Assembly: GCA_016124275.1 (NCBI GenBank)
Contig: WGOA01000022.1
Span: forward strand, 1 to 61,537
Length of the DNA: 61,537 nt
Source: Bacteroidota bacterium
GTDB taxonomy: Bacteria > Bacteroidota > Bacteroidia > Chitinophagales > BACL12
Direction of reading: 5' to 3'
Both the position numbers and the translations under genes were made by a program. The notes beneath the pieces were generated by a model that saw nothing but the letters and a program-made list of their open reading frames with translations, was not told the DNA's origin and did no database searches. Shown here piece by piece: positions 42,531 to 50,512 of the stretch; position 1 is the stretch's first letter; the number at the start of each line of letters is the position of its first letter.

Positions 42531-43667
42531 TCAGCCCTTCCCTGTTTTCAGAAAATGGATGATGCCGCTGGCCACGCGATCGGAAGCCCCCCCCCCCCCC
42601 AGCCGCTCGCGCAACTCGGTATAGCCTTGCCGGATCTGGGCCGCGCGATCCGGATCGTCCAGCAGCCGGCAAAGTTCCCGATCAACCTGTTCGGGTACCA
42701 TTTGACCCTGGATGAGTTCCGCGACCAATTCCCGCTCCAGGACCAGGTTGACGAGCGAGATAAACGGCACGTTCACCAACTGCCGCGCAATGGCAAAGGA
42801 CAAAGGATTGCCGCGGTAAAGCACCACTTCCGGCACGCCAAACAACGCGGTTTCCAAGGTTGCCGTACCCGACGTTACCAGGGCGGCCTGCGAGCGCTCC
42901 AGCACGCGGTAGGTGGCGTCCAGGTGCAATTCCACATTTGGGGACAGCTGAAAACTGCGGTAGCTGTCCTCGCCGATTTGGCGCAAACCCGCCAGCGCAA
43001 AGGTGCGCTGTGGATGCTTGCGCGCCACGTCCAGCATGACGGGAAGCATGCGGTTGATCTCTTGTTTGCGGCTGCCGGGCAGCAGGGCAATCCAGGGCTT
43101 ACTGTTGGGGATTGGCAAAACCGGCGCAGCAACATCGGGTCCCCTTTCGCCCAAAACTTGTCTTCGGGCAATTTCATCCAGCAGCGGGTGGCCGGCAAAA
43201 TGGATGTCCATACCGCGCGCTGCAAAAAAGGCCTTTTCAAATGGGAGAATGGCGTACAACTGATCTACGCGCTCGCGCAGCGTTTTAACACGCCCCGCTT
43301 TCCAGGCCCACACCTGCGGCGAAATGTACCAGATCACAGGAATGCCGGCAGCTTTTGCCGCTGCAGCCATTCGCAAGTTGAAGCCCGGGTAGTCAATCAG
43401 GATGAGGACATCCGGTTTCCAGGCCAACAGGTCCTCTCGTGCCGTTTTCAACAAGCCCAAAATAGTGCGAAGGTTCACGGCCACTTCCCAGAAACCCATA
43501 AAGGCCAGGTCGCGCACATGCCTGACCAATACCGCGCCGGCCTCTTCCATGCGATCCCCCCCCCAGGCGCGAAACTCCGCCTCGGCATCGCGCTGCCGCA
43601 AGGCCTTCAGCAGATTGCCCCCGTGCAGGTCGCCGGATGCTTCGCCGGCTATGAGGTAATAACGCAT
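42531..43667 (-). CDS. lpxB: Lipid-A-disaccharide synthase, with two G homopolymers in the coding sequence
   Basis: Joins UDP-diacylglucosamine and lipid X to form lipid A disaccharide. The 378-residue glycosyltransferase (family 19) has the N-terminal Ala-Gly-Glu-Ala-Ser-Gly-Asp-Leu-His-Gly motif, Tyr-Ile-Ser-Pro-Gln-Val-Trp-Ala-Trp, Phe-Ala-Gly-His-Pro-Leu, Leu-Leu-Pro-Gly-Ser-Arg-Lys-Gln-Glu and Ser-Gly-Thr-Ala-Thr-Leu-Glu. ATG 43667 is the family start; an upstream in-frame ATG at 43748 adds unrelated residues. A 14-G run covers codons about 356-360 and a 9-G run codons 35-38. Slippage at the first would alter only the last 18 residues or extend the protein, slippage at the second would destroy it. 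The gene follows surE and a small membrane protein. Confidence 0.95.
   Translation of the reverse strand: MRYYLIAGEASGDLHGGNLLKALRQRDAEAEFRAWGGDRMEEAGAVLVRHVRDLAFMGFWEVAVNLRTILGLLKTAREDLLAWKPDVLILIDYPGFNLRMAAAAKAAGIPVIWYISPQVWAWKAGRVKTLRERVDQLYAILPFEKAFFAARGMDIHFAGHPLLDEIARRQVLGERGPDVAAPVLPIPNSKPWIALLPGSRKQEINRMLPVMLDVARKHPQRTFALAGLRQIGEDSYRSFQLSPNVELHLDATYRVLERSQAALVTSGTATLETALFGVPEVVLYRGNPLSFAIARQLVNVPFISLVNLVLERELVAELIQGQMVPEQVDRELCRLLDDPDRAAQIRQGYTELRERLGGGGASDRVASGIIHFLKTGKG
42587..42600 (-). repeat. G14 homopolymer in the 3' part of lpxB
   Basis: Fourteen consecutive C on the plus strand (G in the coding strand) encode Leu-Gly-Gly-Gly-Gly. One frame change gives a stop after about 12 residues; the other continues in an open frame to 42397, next to tRNA-Ala. 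Confidence 0.9.
43556..43564 (-). repeat. G9 homopolymer in the 5' part of lpxB
   Basis: Nine consecutive C on the plus strand encode part of Ala-Trp-Gly-Gly-Asp. A one-base change here would abolish LpxB. Confidence 0.85.
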
Positions 43668-43690
43668 GGGCTGTGTTGCAGGATTTGGCG

Positions 43691-43698
43691 CAAAGATG
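43691..43698 (-). promoter_or_regulatory. Putative -7 element of lpxB
   Basis: CATCTTTG on the minus strand, one mismatch to TATCTTTG, gives a leader of about 17 nt to the ATG at 43667. Confidence 0.35.
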
Positions 43699-43725
43699 GG
43701 TCGAGCTGATCCGGGCGATTTGGGC

Positions 43726-44010
43726 TTACAAAAAGTACAATACGGCAACCAAAACCGCCAGCACCATGGTGATCAACCCTACTCCGCGCATAGCGTCATC
43801 CTTGCGGGTGTGCATGTAAACGAAAAAGGGGAAAAAGTTTGCGCAAACCGCCATGGTAACAATAAACGATTCAGAGAACCCGGAAAAGTCGATGCCCAGA
43901 ATGGTTTTACCCACCATGGTATCGCTCATGTAATTCAGCCCGAACCACGCAGCAGCCGGGAAAATGAGCGCTGCTAAAAAGCCCACCCAAAGGCTATCGC
44001 GTTGCAGCAT
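43726..44010 (-). CDS. Small membrane protein between surE and lpxB
   Basis: A 94-residue protein with three hydrophobic helices: about residues 8-26 (Val-Gly-Phe-Leu-Ala-Ala-Leu-Ile-Phe), 49-67 (Phe-Ile-Val-Thr-Met-Ala-Val-Cys-Ala-Asn-Phe-Phe) and 74-93, the last ending Val-Leu-Tyr-Phe-Leu. Its start overlaps the surE stop by one base. A short charged loop with Lys-Asp-Asp lies between helices 2 and 3. The family is not known to me; the position between surE and lpxB suggests an envelope role. Confidence 0.75.
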   Translation of the reverse strand: MLQRDSLWVGFLAALIFPAAAWFGLNYMSDTMVGKTILGIDFSGFSESFIVTMAVCANFFPFFVYMHTRKDDAMRGVGLITMVLAVLVAVLYFL

Positions 44011-44855
44011 CAGGCTTTCATAGATTTTGCAGGCGTCGCATCCGCTCCGGCAGCTTTTTGAAAGGCAAAATGCTCCTGGAAATGCGCCATGGCGTGGTAG
44101 GCCGTAAAGTCAAAACCCACCGGAACTACGCTGACATATCCTTCGCGCAGCGCGGTTTCGTCCGCATCGTGGCCCTCATCGTAATTTTCAAAACGCCCCG
44201 TGAGCCAATAGTATTTGCGTCCGCGCGGATCGCTGCGCTCTACGAACTCCTCCACCCACTTGGCATTGGCCTGGCGGCACAAGCGGATGCCCTGAATTTT
44301 TTCCGGTGGAAGGGCGGGAATGTTCACGTTCAACAGCACCCCTTTGGGCATGCCGTGTTCCAATACCTGCCGTGCAATGCGTGCTGCGTATTGGCTGGCG
44401 GCTGTGAAGTCAGCATAGTGGCTGTAGTCCAACAGCGAGAACCCAATGGCCGGGATGCCTTCAATGGCCGCTTCCATAGCGGCAGACATGGTACCGGAAT
44501 AGATGACGTTGATGGACGAATTGGCCCCGTGATTGATGCCCGACACGCACAGATCCGGTCGGCGGTGCAAGACAACATCGCGGGCTAGCTTGACGCAATC
44601 TACCGGTGTACCAGAACAGGCCCAAGCCTTGATTTCGCCAAAATCCCGAACCGGATGCACGAAAATGGGGGCATTGATGGTAATGGCGTGCCCCATTCCA
44701 CTCTGCGGTTTATCAGGCGCCACGACAATGACATCGCCCAAGGGCAACATGGCTTCGGCCAAAGCGCGAATGCCGGGCGCTGTTGCCCCATCGTCGTTGG
44801 TGACTAAAATAAGTGGTCGGGAAGGTTCTGAGGCAGGTAATTCCATAACAAACAC
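44010..44855 (-). CDS. surE: 5'/3'-nucleotidase SurE
   Basis: A 281-residue metal-dependent phosphatase of nucleoside monophosphates. The metal site Asn20-Asp21-Asp22-Gly (within Leu-Val-Thr-Asn-Asp-Asp-Gly), a Ser-Gly-Met-Gly-His loop, Ser-Gly-Ile-Asn-His-Gly-Ala-Asn and Tyr-Ser-Gly-Thr-Met are all present. It is somewhat longer than the usual 250 residues, with a C-terminal extension. Met4 (44846) is an alternative start. It lies 3 nt after the AtoE-like transporter gene and overlaps the next gene by one base. Confidence 0.95.
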   Translation of the reverse strand: MFVMELPASEPSRPLILVTNDDGATAPGIRALAEAMLPLGDVIVVAPDKPQSGMGHAITINAPIFVHPVRDFGEIKAWACSGTPVDCVKLARDVVLHRRPDLCVSGINHGANSSINVIYSGTMSAAMEAAIEGIPAIGFSLLDYSHYADFTAASQYAARIARQVLEHGMPKGVLLNVNIPALPPEKIQGIRLCRQANAKWVEEFVERSDPRGRKYYWLTGRFENYDEGHDADETALREGYVSVVPVGFDFTAYHAMAHFQEHFAFQKAAGADATPAKSMKA

Positions 44856-44858
44856 ACG

Positions 44859-46367
44859 CTAAAACAAAGTCAGTGCAACAGCGAAGATAACCAACCCAAG
44901 CAGCATCGCCATTGCTGTGTAGGGAAGGATATCGCGGGCAGACAGACCGGTGATGCCCAACAACGGCAAAGCCCAAAACGGCTGCAGCATATTGGTTAAC
45001 TGATCGCCGTACGAAAGCGCCATGATGGCCTTCCAATCGGGCACGCCCAGCGCGCGCGCTGCCTCGATCAATACCGGACCCTGAACCTGCCACTGTCCAC
45101 CACCGCTGGGCACAAAGAAATTGACCAGCCCGGCACTCAGCAATCCAAAAAGCGGAAACGTTTGCGCTGTGGATAACTCCACAAAGCCCTGGGCCATCCA
45201 CGCCACCAACCCAAAATCCTGCATCAGCCCCATAATGCCAAAGTAAAAGGGAAATTGTATGGCGATTCCCGCAGCACCCGGCATAGCTTTTTCTGCAGCT
45301 TCGGCGTACCGCGAAAAACTTCCGTGCAGCAGCAGGCCCAATCCAAGCAGTGCAAGGTTGATGAAATCAAGCGTTAAGAAACGCAGCGATCCCTTGCTTT
45401 CACTTTCTGCAAAACGCAATCCCACGGCCACCAGAATAAGTGCAGCAAAAAGCGCTGCGGCAATTCGGCCCGCAGAGCGCCAGGGGAAGGAGAATCCTGC
45501 AGGCACAGCCGATTGGGTATGATCGGCCTGCTGCGCGGAATCTTGCGCGGTATGCGGTAAAAGGGAATTTGGTGCGGGTGATCGCGTACTTCCAGGCCCA
45601 GGTTCAAGACCGGGTGCGGGTGCGCCTTCCCGGACCGGACCGGGTTCAGGACCGGGTGCGGAAAAATCCGGAAGCCGGACCGCCCCCGGAGGAAGACGTT
45701 TGCCCAACCAGAAAAAAAACAGCGGCAGAGCGAGCAATAACGAAATACATGTAAATATATTTGTTTCTGATCCGAGTGTTTCGGAGAGGGGAATGACGCC
45801 CATAACATTTATTAAGCTATGGTCAGGAGTATTTACCGTCAATGGTGCCGATCCCGAAAGCCCTCCGTGCCAAACCATCATGCCCATATAACCGGCAGCG
45901 CCCACCAGCGGGTAGTGCAGGGACCATCCCTCCCGGAGCGCTTTTTCGCCCACTTTGCGCGCAAATACTGCTCCCAGAATCAGCCCAAGGCCCCAGTTGA
46001 TCCAGGCGGCCAGCACGCTGAGCAGCACGACAGTGGCCGCCGCACTTGCCGTACTGCGGCAATAGCGCAACGAGCGATCCATCAACGCGTTAGCCATCGG
46101 GGTCAGCGCCAACACATGCCCGAGGACCAAAATCAGGAGCATTTGCAAGGTAAAAACCATGCCACCCCGGTTCCAGAGACCCAGTTCCCATTGCCGCAGA
46201 AGTGCACGGGCATCCGGTGCACGGCCACTTTCCGGATCGGTGCCCACCGCAGCGGCCAGCGCAAAGGTCAACAACGTAAGAAAGGCCGCAATGCCAAAGG
46301 GCACGGGCATCAGCCGCTCCAACCATCCGGAGCGTTGTGCGGAGGACTGCGATTGAACAGGGGACAT
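44859..46367 (-). CDS. AtoE-like short-chain fatty acid transporter with repetitive Pro-Gly insert
   Basis: A 502-residue inner-membrane protein with many hydrophobic helices and the AtoE signatures Tyr-Met-Gly-Met-Met-Val-Trp-His-Gly-Gly-Leu-Ser-Gly-Ser-Ala-Pro-Leu, Phe-Tyr-Phe-Gly-Ile-Met-Gly-Leu-Met and Phe-Phe-Val-Pro-Ser-Gly-Gly-Gly-Gln-Trp. It should take up short-chain fatty acids such as acetoacetate or butyrate. The loop between helices at about residues 230-280 carries a Pro/Gly/Glu-rich insert whose DNA contains a 42-bp repeat. ATG 46367 is chosen because TACCTTAG lies 7 nt upstream and the frame from 46472 adds a Cys-rich non-family tail. surE follows after 3 nt. Confidence 0.9.
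   Translation of the reverse strand: MSPVQSQSSAQRSGWLERLMPVPFGIAAFLTLLTFALAAAVGTDPESGRAPDARALLRQWELGLWNRGGMVFTLQMLLILVLGHVLALTPMANALMDRSLRYCRSTASAAATVVLLSVLAAWINWGLGLILGAVFARKVGEKALREGWSLHYPLVGAAGYMGMMVWHGGLSGSAPLTVNTPDHSLINVMGVIPLSETLGSETNIFTCISLLLALPLFFFWLGKRLPPGAVRLPDFSAPGPEPGPVREGAPAPGLEPGPGSTRSPAPNSLLPHTAQDSAQQADHTQSAVPAGFSFPWRSAGRIAAALFAALILVAVGLRFAESESKGSLRFLTLDFINLALLGLGLLLHGSFSRYAEAAEKAMPGAAGIAIQFPFYFGIMGLMQDFGLVAWMAQGFVELSTAQTFPLFGLLSAGLVNFFVPSGGGQWQVQGPVLIEAARALGVPDWKAIMALSYGDQLTNMLQPFWALPLLGITGLSARDILPYTAMAMLLGLVIFAVALTLF
45601..45661. repeat. 42-bp in-frame repeat inside the AtoE-like gene
   Basis: GGTTCAAGACCGGGTGCGG (45601-45619) recurs with one change at 45643-45661. In the protein this is a 14-residue repeat beginning Ala-Pro-Gly-Pro-Glu-Pro-Gly-Pro and Ala-Pro-Gly-Leu-Glu-Pro-Gly-Pro. 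Confidence 0.75.
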
Positions 46368-46374
46368 TCCAGCG

Positions 46375-46382
46375 CTAAGGTA
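46375..46382 (-). promoter_or_regulatory. -7 element just upstream of the AtoE-like gene
   Basis: TACCTTAG on the minus strand lies 7 nt before the ATG at 46367, implying initiation at or beside the start codon. Confidence 0.4.
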
Positions 46383-46515
46383 GGCCAGCGTCGCAGGAAA
46401 AACGGGAAGGAATAACGGGCAGGAATTACAGGATGACTGCGCTTGTGCGTGCTCGACGAAAAAGCGCATCAAGAGCCTTTAACCTTGCTGCAGGTACTAA
46501 GCCTTTCCCCCGGTA

Positions 46516-46587
46516 TTAAGCCCGGTGGTAAATCTCCTTAACCAGATTCAGGACAAAAAAAAGAATAACAAGGACAAGCGTTTCCAT
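46516..46587 (-). CDS. Possible 23-residue single-helix membrane microprotein
   Basis: An ATG-initiated frame of 23 codons plus TAA in the 305-bp gap between the PorE-like and AtoE-like genes. It encodes Met-Glu-Thr, a run of Leu, Val, Ile and Phe long enough to span a membrane, and a charged tail (Lys-Glu-Ile-Tyr-His-Arg-Ala). No ribosome-binding site or family is seen, and an AT-rich gap can give such a frame by chance. The rest of the gap shows no other feature. Confidence 0.25.
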   Translation of the reverse strand: METLVLVILFFVLNLVKEIYHRA

Positions 46588-46672
46588 AAGAGAGCTCCAA
46601 ACCTGTTGCTCCCTTAAATAACGCAGAAGCAGGGGCAAATGTTGAGTCAATCCAACAGATCCTGTGACCGGG

Positions 46673-48547
46673 TCAGGGCACCCACTCTTCTAAAATGGCA
46701 TCGGTAAAGCGAAGCTCCCGAACGCGAATCAAGGCTTCTTGCGCTTCTTCCGCATTAAAAAAAGGTCCTATATAAAAGGCGCTGACACTGTTGGCACCGG
46801 GCACAGAAAACAGGGGCGCTATGGTTTCCAACGGCGATAGTTTCTCCATGTTTGGCTTGCGGTAAACACCAATCCGAATGCGGTATCGAAGCTGGGCATC
46901 GGAATTATTCTGGTCCAAACCTGACCCGGCAGGTGCAGCAAGCTCACTGGGATCGGGCTGTGGCGTCGGCTCAATCAGCGGTTTTAACCCTGCGGTGAAC
47001 AATTCCTTGTTCCGGGTTTCCGTAAAAACCAATTCGTAGAAACCGCTTTTTTGAATGTTGAAATAATAATCCACCCCGGGGGGCAGATCGGCAAATGCAA
47101 ATCCTCTTGCATCCGTGGTGGTCTGGCGGTTATTTTGACCGTCGGTGATCCATTCCACGCGAGCGCCTGAAATGGGCTGTCCCGATTCCAGGTTGAGCAC
47201 GTAAACCCCGGCGCGCACGCGGATCCGTTCAAAGGCGTAGAGATCATCGCCCCCCATTCCCCCGATGCGATCACTGGAAAAAAAACCCTGGTTGTTGCGC
47301 ACATAGACACCAAAGTCATCGCGGGGCGAATTTACCGGGGCCGGCAAATGCCGCACCGCCTCCCAGCTGCCGCCGGAGAAATCCACCTGGAAGATGTCCA
47401 GGCCCCCGATCCCGGGATGTCCGTCAGAGGCGAAGTAGAGCCGATCCAGCCGGGGGGCAAATGGGAATACTTCATCACCGGGGGTATTGATCCGCGAGCC
47501 TGCATTGACCGGATCGGACCAGGCATAGGTTCCATTCTGTTCCGTTCTGTCGCAGTACCAGATGTCCATTCCCCCGTAACCATCCTGCAGATTTGCGGCA
47601 AAATACAAGCGCAGACCGTCCGGAGTCAGTGAGGGATGAGCAGCCGTATATTGGCGATTGATTTTGGCAAAGCGTTTGACGGCTTTGAGTTTGTCGCGTT
47701 TCCAATGCGCGGTGTACAAGGCGGTGTGCACCACGCCTTGCCCGTCGCGAACGCGCTTGCCCCCGTTGGAACTGGTCCGGGTGAACCAGATGTCACCGGT
47801 TGCGGGATCAGGACTGAACCCTGCGTCGTGCCAGGCAGAATGAATAGCCCCGCGAATCCTTGCAGGTGGGCTGGTCCGTTCAGACTCGTCCAGCGGCGTG
47901 ATGTACAAGTCGTAGTAGGGCGCCCCGTCCTGCGGCGAACGGCTTCCCGCATTGCCCCCTCCCCTGTTGGAGGCGAAGACCAAATGCCCCTGGTAGGCTA
48001 CCGGGACAATTTCAGAGGCTGACGTATTGCCATCAAGCAAGGCCACACGGTACTCCTGGGGAAGGACATCCTCTTCCGCTGAAAGCGCATAACTGGCCTT
48101 ATGCGCGCCCTTGTTTCCGGCATAGCGGTCGTAGCGCTCAAACCATTCCAAGGCCTGGTCAGCTTTTCCATTGTTGCGCAAAACCTCTGCGTATTGTTTA
48201 AAATACTCCGGGGGAAGGGCGTCTGCAAGCACCGCTTGTTTGTACCAGTGTTCCGCAAGCAGGTACGCTCCCTGACGGTGATAACAACCTGCCAACCGGG
48301 CGCAGTTGACTGCGTCATAGGCCCGCTGCAAAGAGCGCTCGTAATAGGGGATCGCCGCGTGGTAACGCCCAATTGCGTAGAGTTTCTCCGCGCGGACCAA
48401 ATCGCGATCGGGCTTCTGGGCCTGCAGCGAATGCCCGCAAGGTGCGAGCAGAACCAGCAGGAGGCCGAACAGCAGGGAGGCTGGCCCGGTGCAGGCTGGA
48501 TGCCAGCGGACGGGACGCCAATTAAAAAAAGCGGGGGCCAAATTCAC
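46673..48547 (-). CDS. PorE-like TPR/beta-propeller/CRD protein with SPOR-like C-terminal domain
   Basis: A 624-residue exported protein: signal peptide (to Leu-Gln-Ala-Gln), TPR-like helices (about 45-165), a PD40/WD40-like propeller (about 170-450 with Ser-Asn-Arg-Gly-Gly, Tyr-Phe-Ala-Ala-Asn, Tyr-Phe-Ala-Ser-Asp-Gly-His-Pro-Gly-Ile-Gly-Gly-Leu-Asp and Phe-Phe-Ser-Ser-Asp-Arg), a carboxypeptidase-regulatory domain (about 455-525) and a C-terminal segment (about 555-624) resembling SPOR. T9SS component PorE has the same order but ends in an OmpA-like peptidoglycan-binding domain; a SPOR domain could replace that contact. It overlaps the PorP gene by 26 nt and should be anchored in the periplasm near the outer membrane. 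Confidence 0.8.
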   Translation of the reverse strand: MNLAPAFFNWRPVRWHPACTGPASLLFGLLLVLLAPCGHSLQAQKPDRDLVRAEKLYAIGRYHAAIPYYERSLQRAYDAVNCARLAGCYHRQGAYLLAEHWYKQAVLADALPPEYFKQYAEVLRNNGKADQALEWFERYDRYAGNKGAHKASYALSAEEDVLPQEYRVALLDGNTSASEIVPVAYQGHLVFASNRGGGNAGSRSPQDGAPYYDLYITPLDESERTSPPARIRGAIHSAWHDAGFSPDPATGDIWFTRTSSNGGKRVRDGQGVVHTALYTAHWKRDKLKAVKRFAKINRQYTAAHPSLTPDGLRLYFAANLQDGYGGMDIWYCDRTEQNGTYAWSDPVNAGSRINTPGDEVFPFAPRLDRLYFASDGHPGIGGLDIFQVDFSGGSWEAVRHLPAPVNSPRDDFGVYVRNNQGFFSSDRIGGMGGDDLYAFERIRVRAGVYVLNLESGQPISGARVEWITDGQNNRQTTTDARGFAFADLPPGVDYYFNIQKSGFYELVFTETRNKELFTAGLKPLIEPTPQPDPSELAAPAGSGLDQNNSDAQLRYRIRIGVYRKPNMEKLSPLETIAPLFSVPGANSVSAFYIGPFFNAEEAQEALIRVRELRFTDAILEEWVP

Positions 48548-49424
48548 GCGTTTTGTCTTTGTGAAAACGGTAGGTGAGTTGCACTTCGTGGCTTACCCCC
48601 AATGCCGTCCGGTACTCCGATGCCGGTATTTGGTAACTGTAACCAATGCCCCACTCCGAAAAACCGAGCGCTGTTGACGTTCTCGGTCGGTAAAGCAACT
48701 GAAAAATGAGGTCACCGTTGCTGCGGTAGGTTCCTCCAGCCCAGAAACTTTCCACAAACAGGAATTGCAACCCGGCTTCTGCCAGGTATTCTTCCCGCTC
48801 GGTGTAGCGAACTAATCCGGCTGGCCGAACCCCATAGCCATCGCCGTAGCGAATCAAAGCGGCCAAGCCACCAAAATACTGGCGATCACCAGCCAGGTCC
48901 AGCGCGCTGGCCCCGGCCATCAGCCAGTGGTTCTGGTACAAAAAACCCGCTCCGGCATTCCAATCCCAGCGGTCCTCCAGAGCCAGGTTAAAGGCGGGAT
49001 CCCCACCCTGCGCAGCATCAAGTTCCTGGTATGCGGCATCTTCCAATTTCAGACCACCGTTGACGCCCAGGGCCCAAAACCCATTTCCCCCGACGCTTCT
49101 CCAGGCAAAATGCCCCTGGAGGGCATTGCGCTGCAACGGACCCAGCCGGTCGTTGGTCAGTTCCATGCCCAGTGCCAGGCTGCGGTTCCAGAGCGGCGCG
49201 TGCAGGGCAAGCGCTGTGGTGGAAGGCCCATCGGGAAGGTCCATCCATTGACGGCGGTAGAAGGCCGACAGGCTCACCGCTTCGTGACTGCCGGCGTAGG
49301 CCGGGTTCCAGCTCAACCCGTGATCCAGGTAGCTGTTCCATACCGGAAGGTATTGTGCAAAGGCGGACGGGCTGCTGAGCGCAATACAAAGAATAGAAAA
49401 CAATATGGTATGCTTCTGCTTCAT
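48522..49424 (-). CDS. PorP/SprF family type IX secretion outer-membrane protein
   Basis: A 300-residue outer-membrane barrel: signal peptide, then Gln-Tyr-Leu-Pro-Val-Trp-Asn-Ser-Tyr (typical Asn-Pro-Ala-Tyr-Ala-Gly-Ser follows), Tyr-Arg-Arg-Gln-Trp and strands ending with Lys-Thr-Arg-Glu-Phe-Gly-Pro-Arg-Phe-Phe. PorP/SprF proteins partner with adhesins carrying the gliding-motility (type B) C-terminal domain and keep them at the surface. The gene overlaps the adhesin gene by 4 nt and the PorE-like gene by 26 nt, consistent with one operon. Confidence 0.92.
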   Translation of the reverse strand: MKQKHTILFSILCIALSSPSAFAQYLPVWNSYLDHGLSWNPAYAGSHEAVSLSAFYRRQWMDLPDGPSTTALALHAPLWNRSLALGMELTNDRLGPLQRNALQGHFAWRSVGGNGFWALGVNGGLKLEDAAYQELDAAQGGDPAFNLALEDRWDWNAGAGFLYQNHWLMAGASALDLAGDRQYFGGLAALIRYGDGYGVRPAGLVRYTEREEYLAEAGLQFLFVESFWAGGTYRSNGDLIFQLLYRPRTSTALGFSEWGIGYSYQIPASEYRTALGVSHEVQLTYRFHKDKTREFGPRFF

Positions 49425-50416
49425 CGCTTGAGGACAATGGATCCACTGAGTTCAATACCTAATCCAGGCAAGCGGAAACGATAATAATAGACGTCTTCGG
49501 GTAGCGGTTCTCCGCTATCTTCCGAGATGCCGTTCCAGGTGTTTGCGTAGGCGTTCTGGTTGAAAATCACGCGGCCCCAGCGGTCAAAAATTTCCAGGGC
49601 ATTGTCGGGATAGGCCAGCACACCATCAATGGTGTAGGTGTCAAAAAGGCCATCGCCATTGGGCGAAAAAGAGTCGGGCAGGTAGAGTTCGTCCACGCGC
49701 ACAAAGACCCGCGCCCTGGCACAGAGCGGTGTTTCTGCAACATCGCAGGCTTCATAGCGAAAACTGTCCATGCCAACAAACGAGGGGTTGGGCACATAGT
49801 TGATTTGCCCCAGAGCGCCCGGAGTGGCGCTTCCGTGTGTCGGCTGATCCACCACGATTACGCTGCTAAATCCAGCCCCTTCGGGATCTTCGTCGTTGTT
49901 GAGCACCTGCACACGGACTGAAAAACTGCGAAGGGTCACCGCGGTGTCCGCCCGAACAATGGGCGGTAAATTGGCCGTCAACACGTTGAGGTGAACTTTG
50001 GCATCGGCGCACAAGACGGGAATACCGATATCGCAAGCCCGGTACACAAAGCTGTCGGGGCCGCTGTAGCCGGGGACCGGCGTGTAAAAGACGGACCCGA
50101 GCGTGGGGGCCAATGCGGTGCCGTGCACAGGCGCGCCGACGATGAAGACGTCCAGCGGATCGCCATCGGGGTCGCTGTCGTTGTCCAGCACAAAAAGCTC
50201 GGTGGTAACGCCTTCCAGTACCGAGAATGTGTCTGCAACAGCCAGCGGTGGGTCGTTCAGCATGCTGCCAGGCGCTGCGTTTTCGGGCGAAGGGCTGAGC
50301 GTTGGTGTGGCGGCCATGGCGTTGTTCGCTGGCATTTGGGCAACGCAAAACGCAAGGCCGAGCGCAAACACGCTGGACGCCAGACCCGTACTACACAAGC
50401 ATCCGCGTTGGGACAT
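49421..50416 (-). CDS. Secreted Ig-like repeat protein with gliding-motility (type B) T9SS C-terminal domain
   Basis: A 331-residue exported protein: signal peptide (to Ala-Met-Ala-Ala), two Ig-like/cadherin-like repeats marked by Asp-Ser-Asp-Pro-Asp-Gly-Asp-Pro-Leu-Asp and Tyr-Thr-Pro-Val-Pro-Gly-Tyr-Ser-Gly-Pro-Asp-Ser-Phe, and a CHU_C domain (about 245-331): Pro-Asp-Ser-Phe-Ser-Pro-Asn-Gly-Asp-Gly, Ile-Phe-Asp-Arg-Trp-Gly-Arg and Gly-Val-Leu-Ala-Tyr. It should be exported by T9SS and attached at the surface with its PorP/SprF partner. A perfect -7 element lies 4 nt before the ATG, so this mRNA may be leaderless. Confidence 0.92.
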   Translation of the reverse strand: MSQRGCLCSTGLASSVFALGLAFCVAQMPANNAMAATPTLSPSPENAAPGSMLNDPPLAVADTFSVLEGVTTELFVLDNDSDPDGDPLDVFIVGAPVHGTALAPTLGSVFYTPVPGYSGPDSFVYRACDIGIPVLCADAKVHLNVLTANLPPIVRADTAVTLRSFSVRVQVLNNDEDPEGAGFSSVIVVDQPTHGSATPGALGQINYVPNPSFVGMDSFRYEACDVAETPLCARARVFVRVDELYLPDSFSPNGDGLFDTYTIDGVLAYPDNALEIFDRWGRVIFNQNAYANTWNGISEDSGEPLPEDVYYYRFRLPGLGIELSGSIVLKR

Positions 50417-50420
50417 GCTC

Positions 50421-50428
50421 CAAAAATA
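50421..50428 (-). promoter_or_regulatory. -7 element of the T9SS adhesin operon
   Basis: TATTTTTG on the minus strand is a perfect TAnnTTTG and ends 4 nt upstream of the ATG at 50416. Confidence 0.5.
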
Positions 50429-50512
50429 GCGGAGAACCCAGCGATAACCGCTCGCGTTTATGGACAGCGAAGTGTGGAGATCGCGTCCGGGCTGGGCAGC
50501 GGGTTGCTGTTC

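Noticed and set aside
42397..42672. A 91-codon frame at the 3' end of lpxB
   Set aside because: Not an independent gene; it matters only as the tail that a slip in the G14 tract would attach to LpxB.
42477..43709. A 410-codon open frame antisense to lpxB
   Set aside because: It lies entirely opposite a gene with clear LpxB motifs and encodes a compositionally biased protein without recognisable domains; G+C-rich DNA yields long antisense frames.
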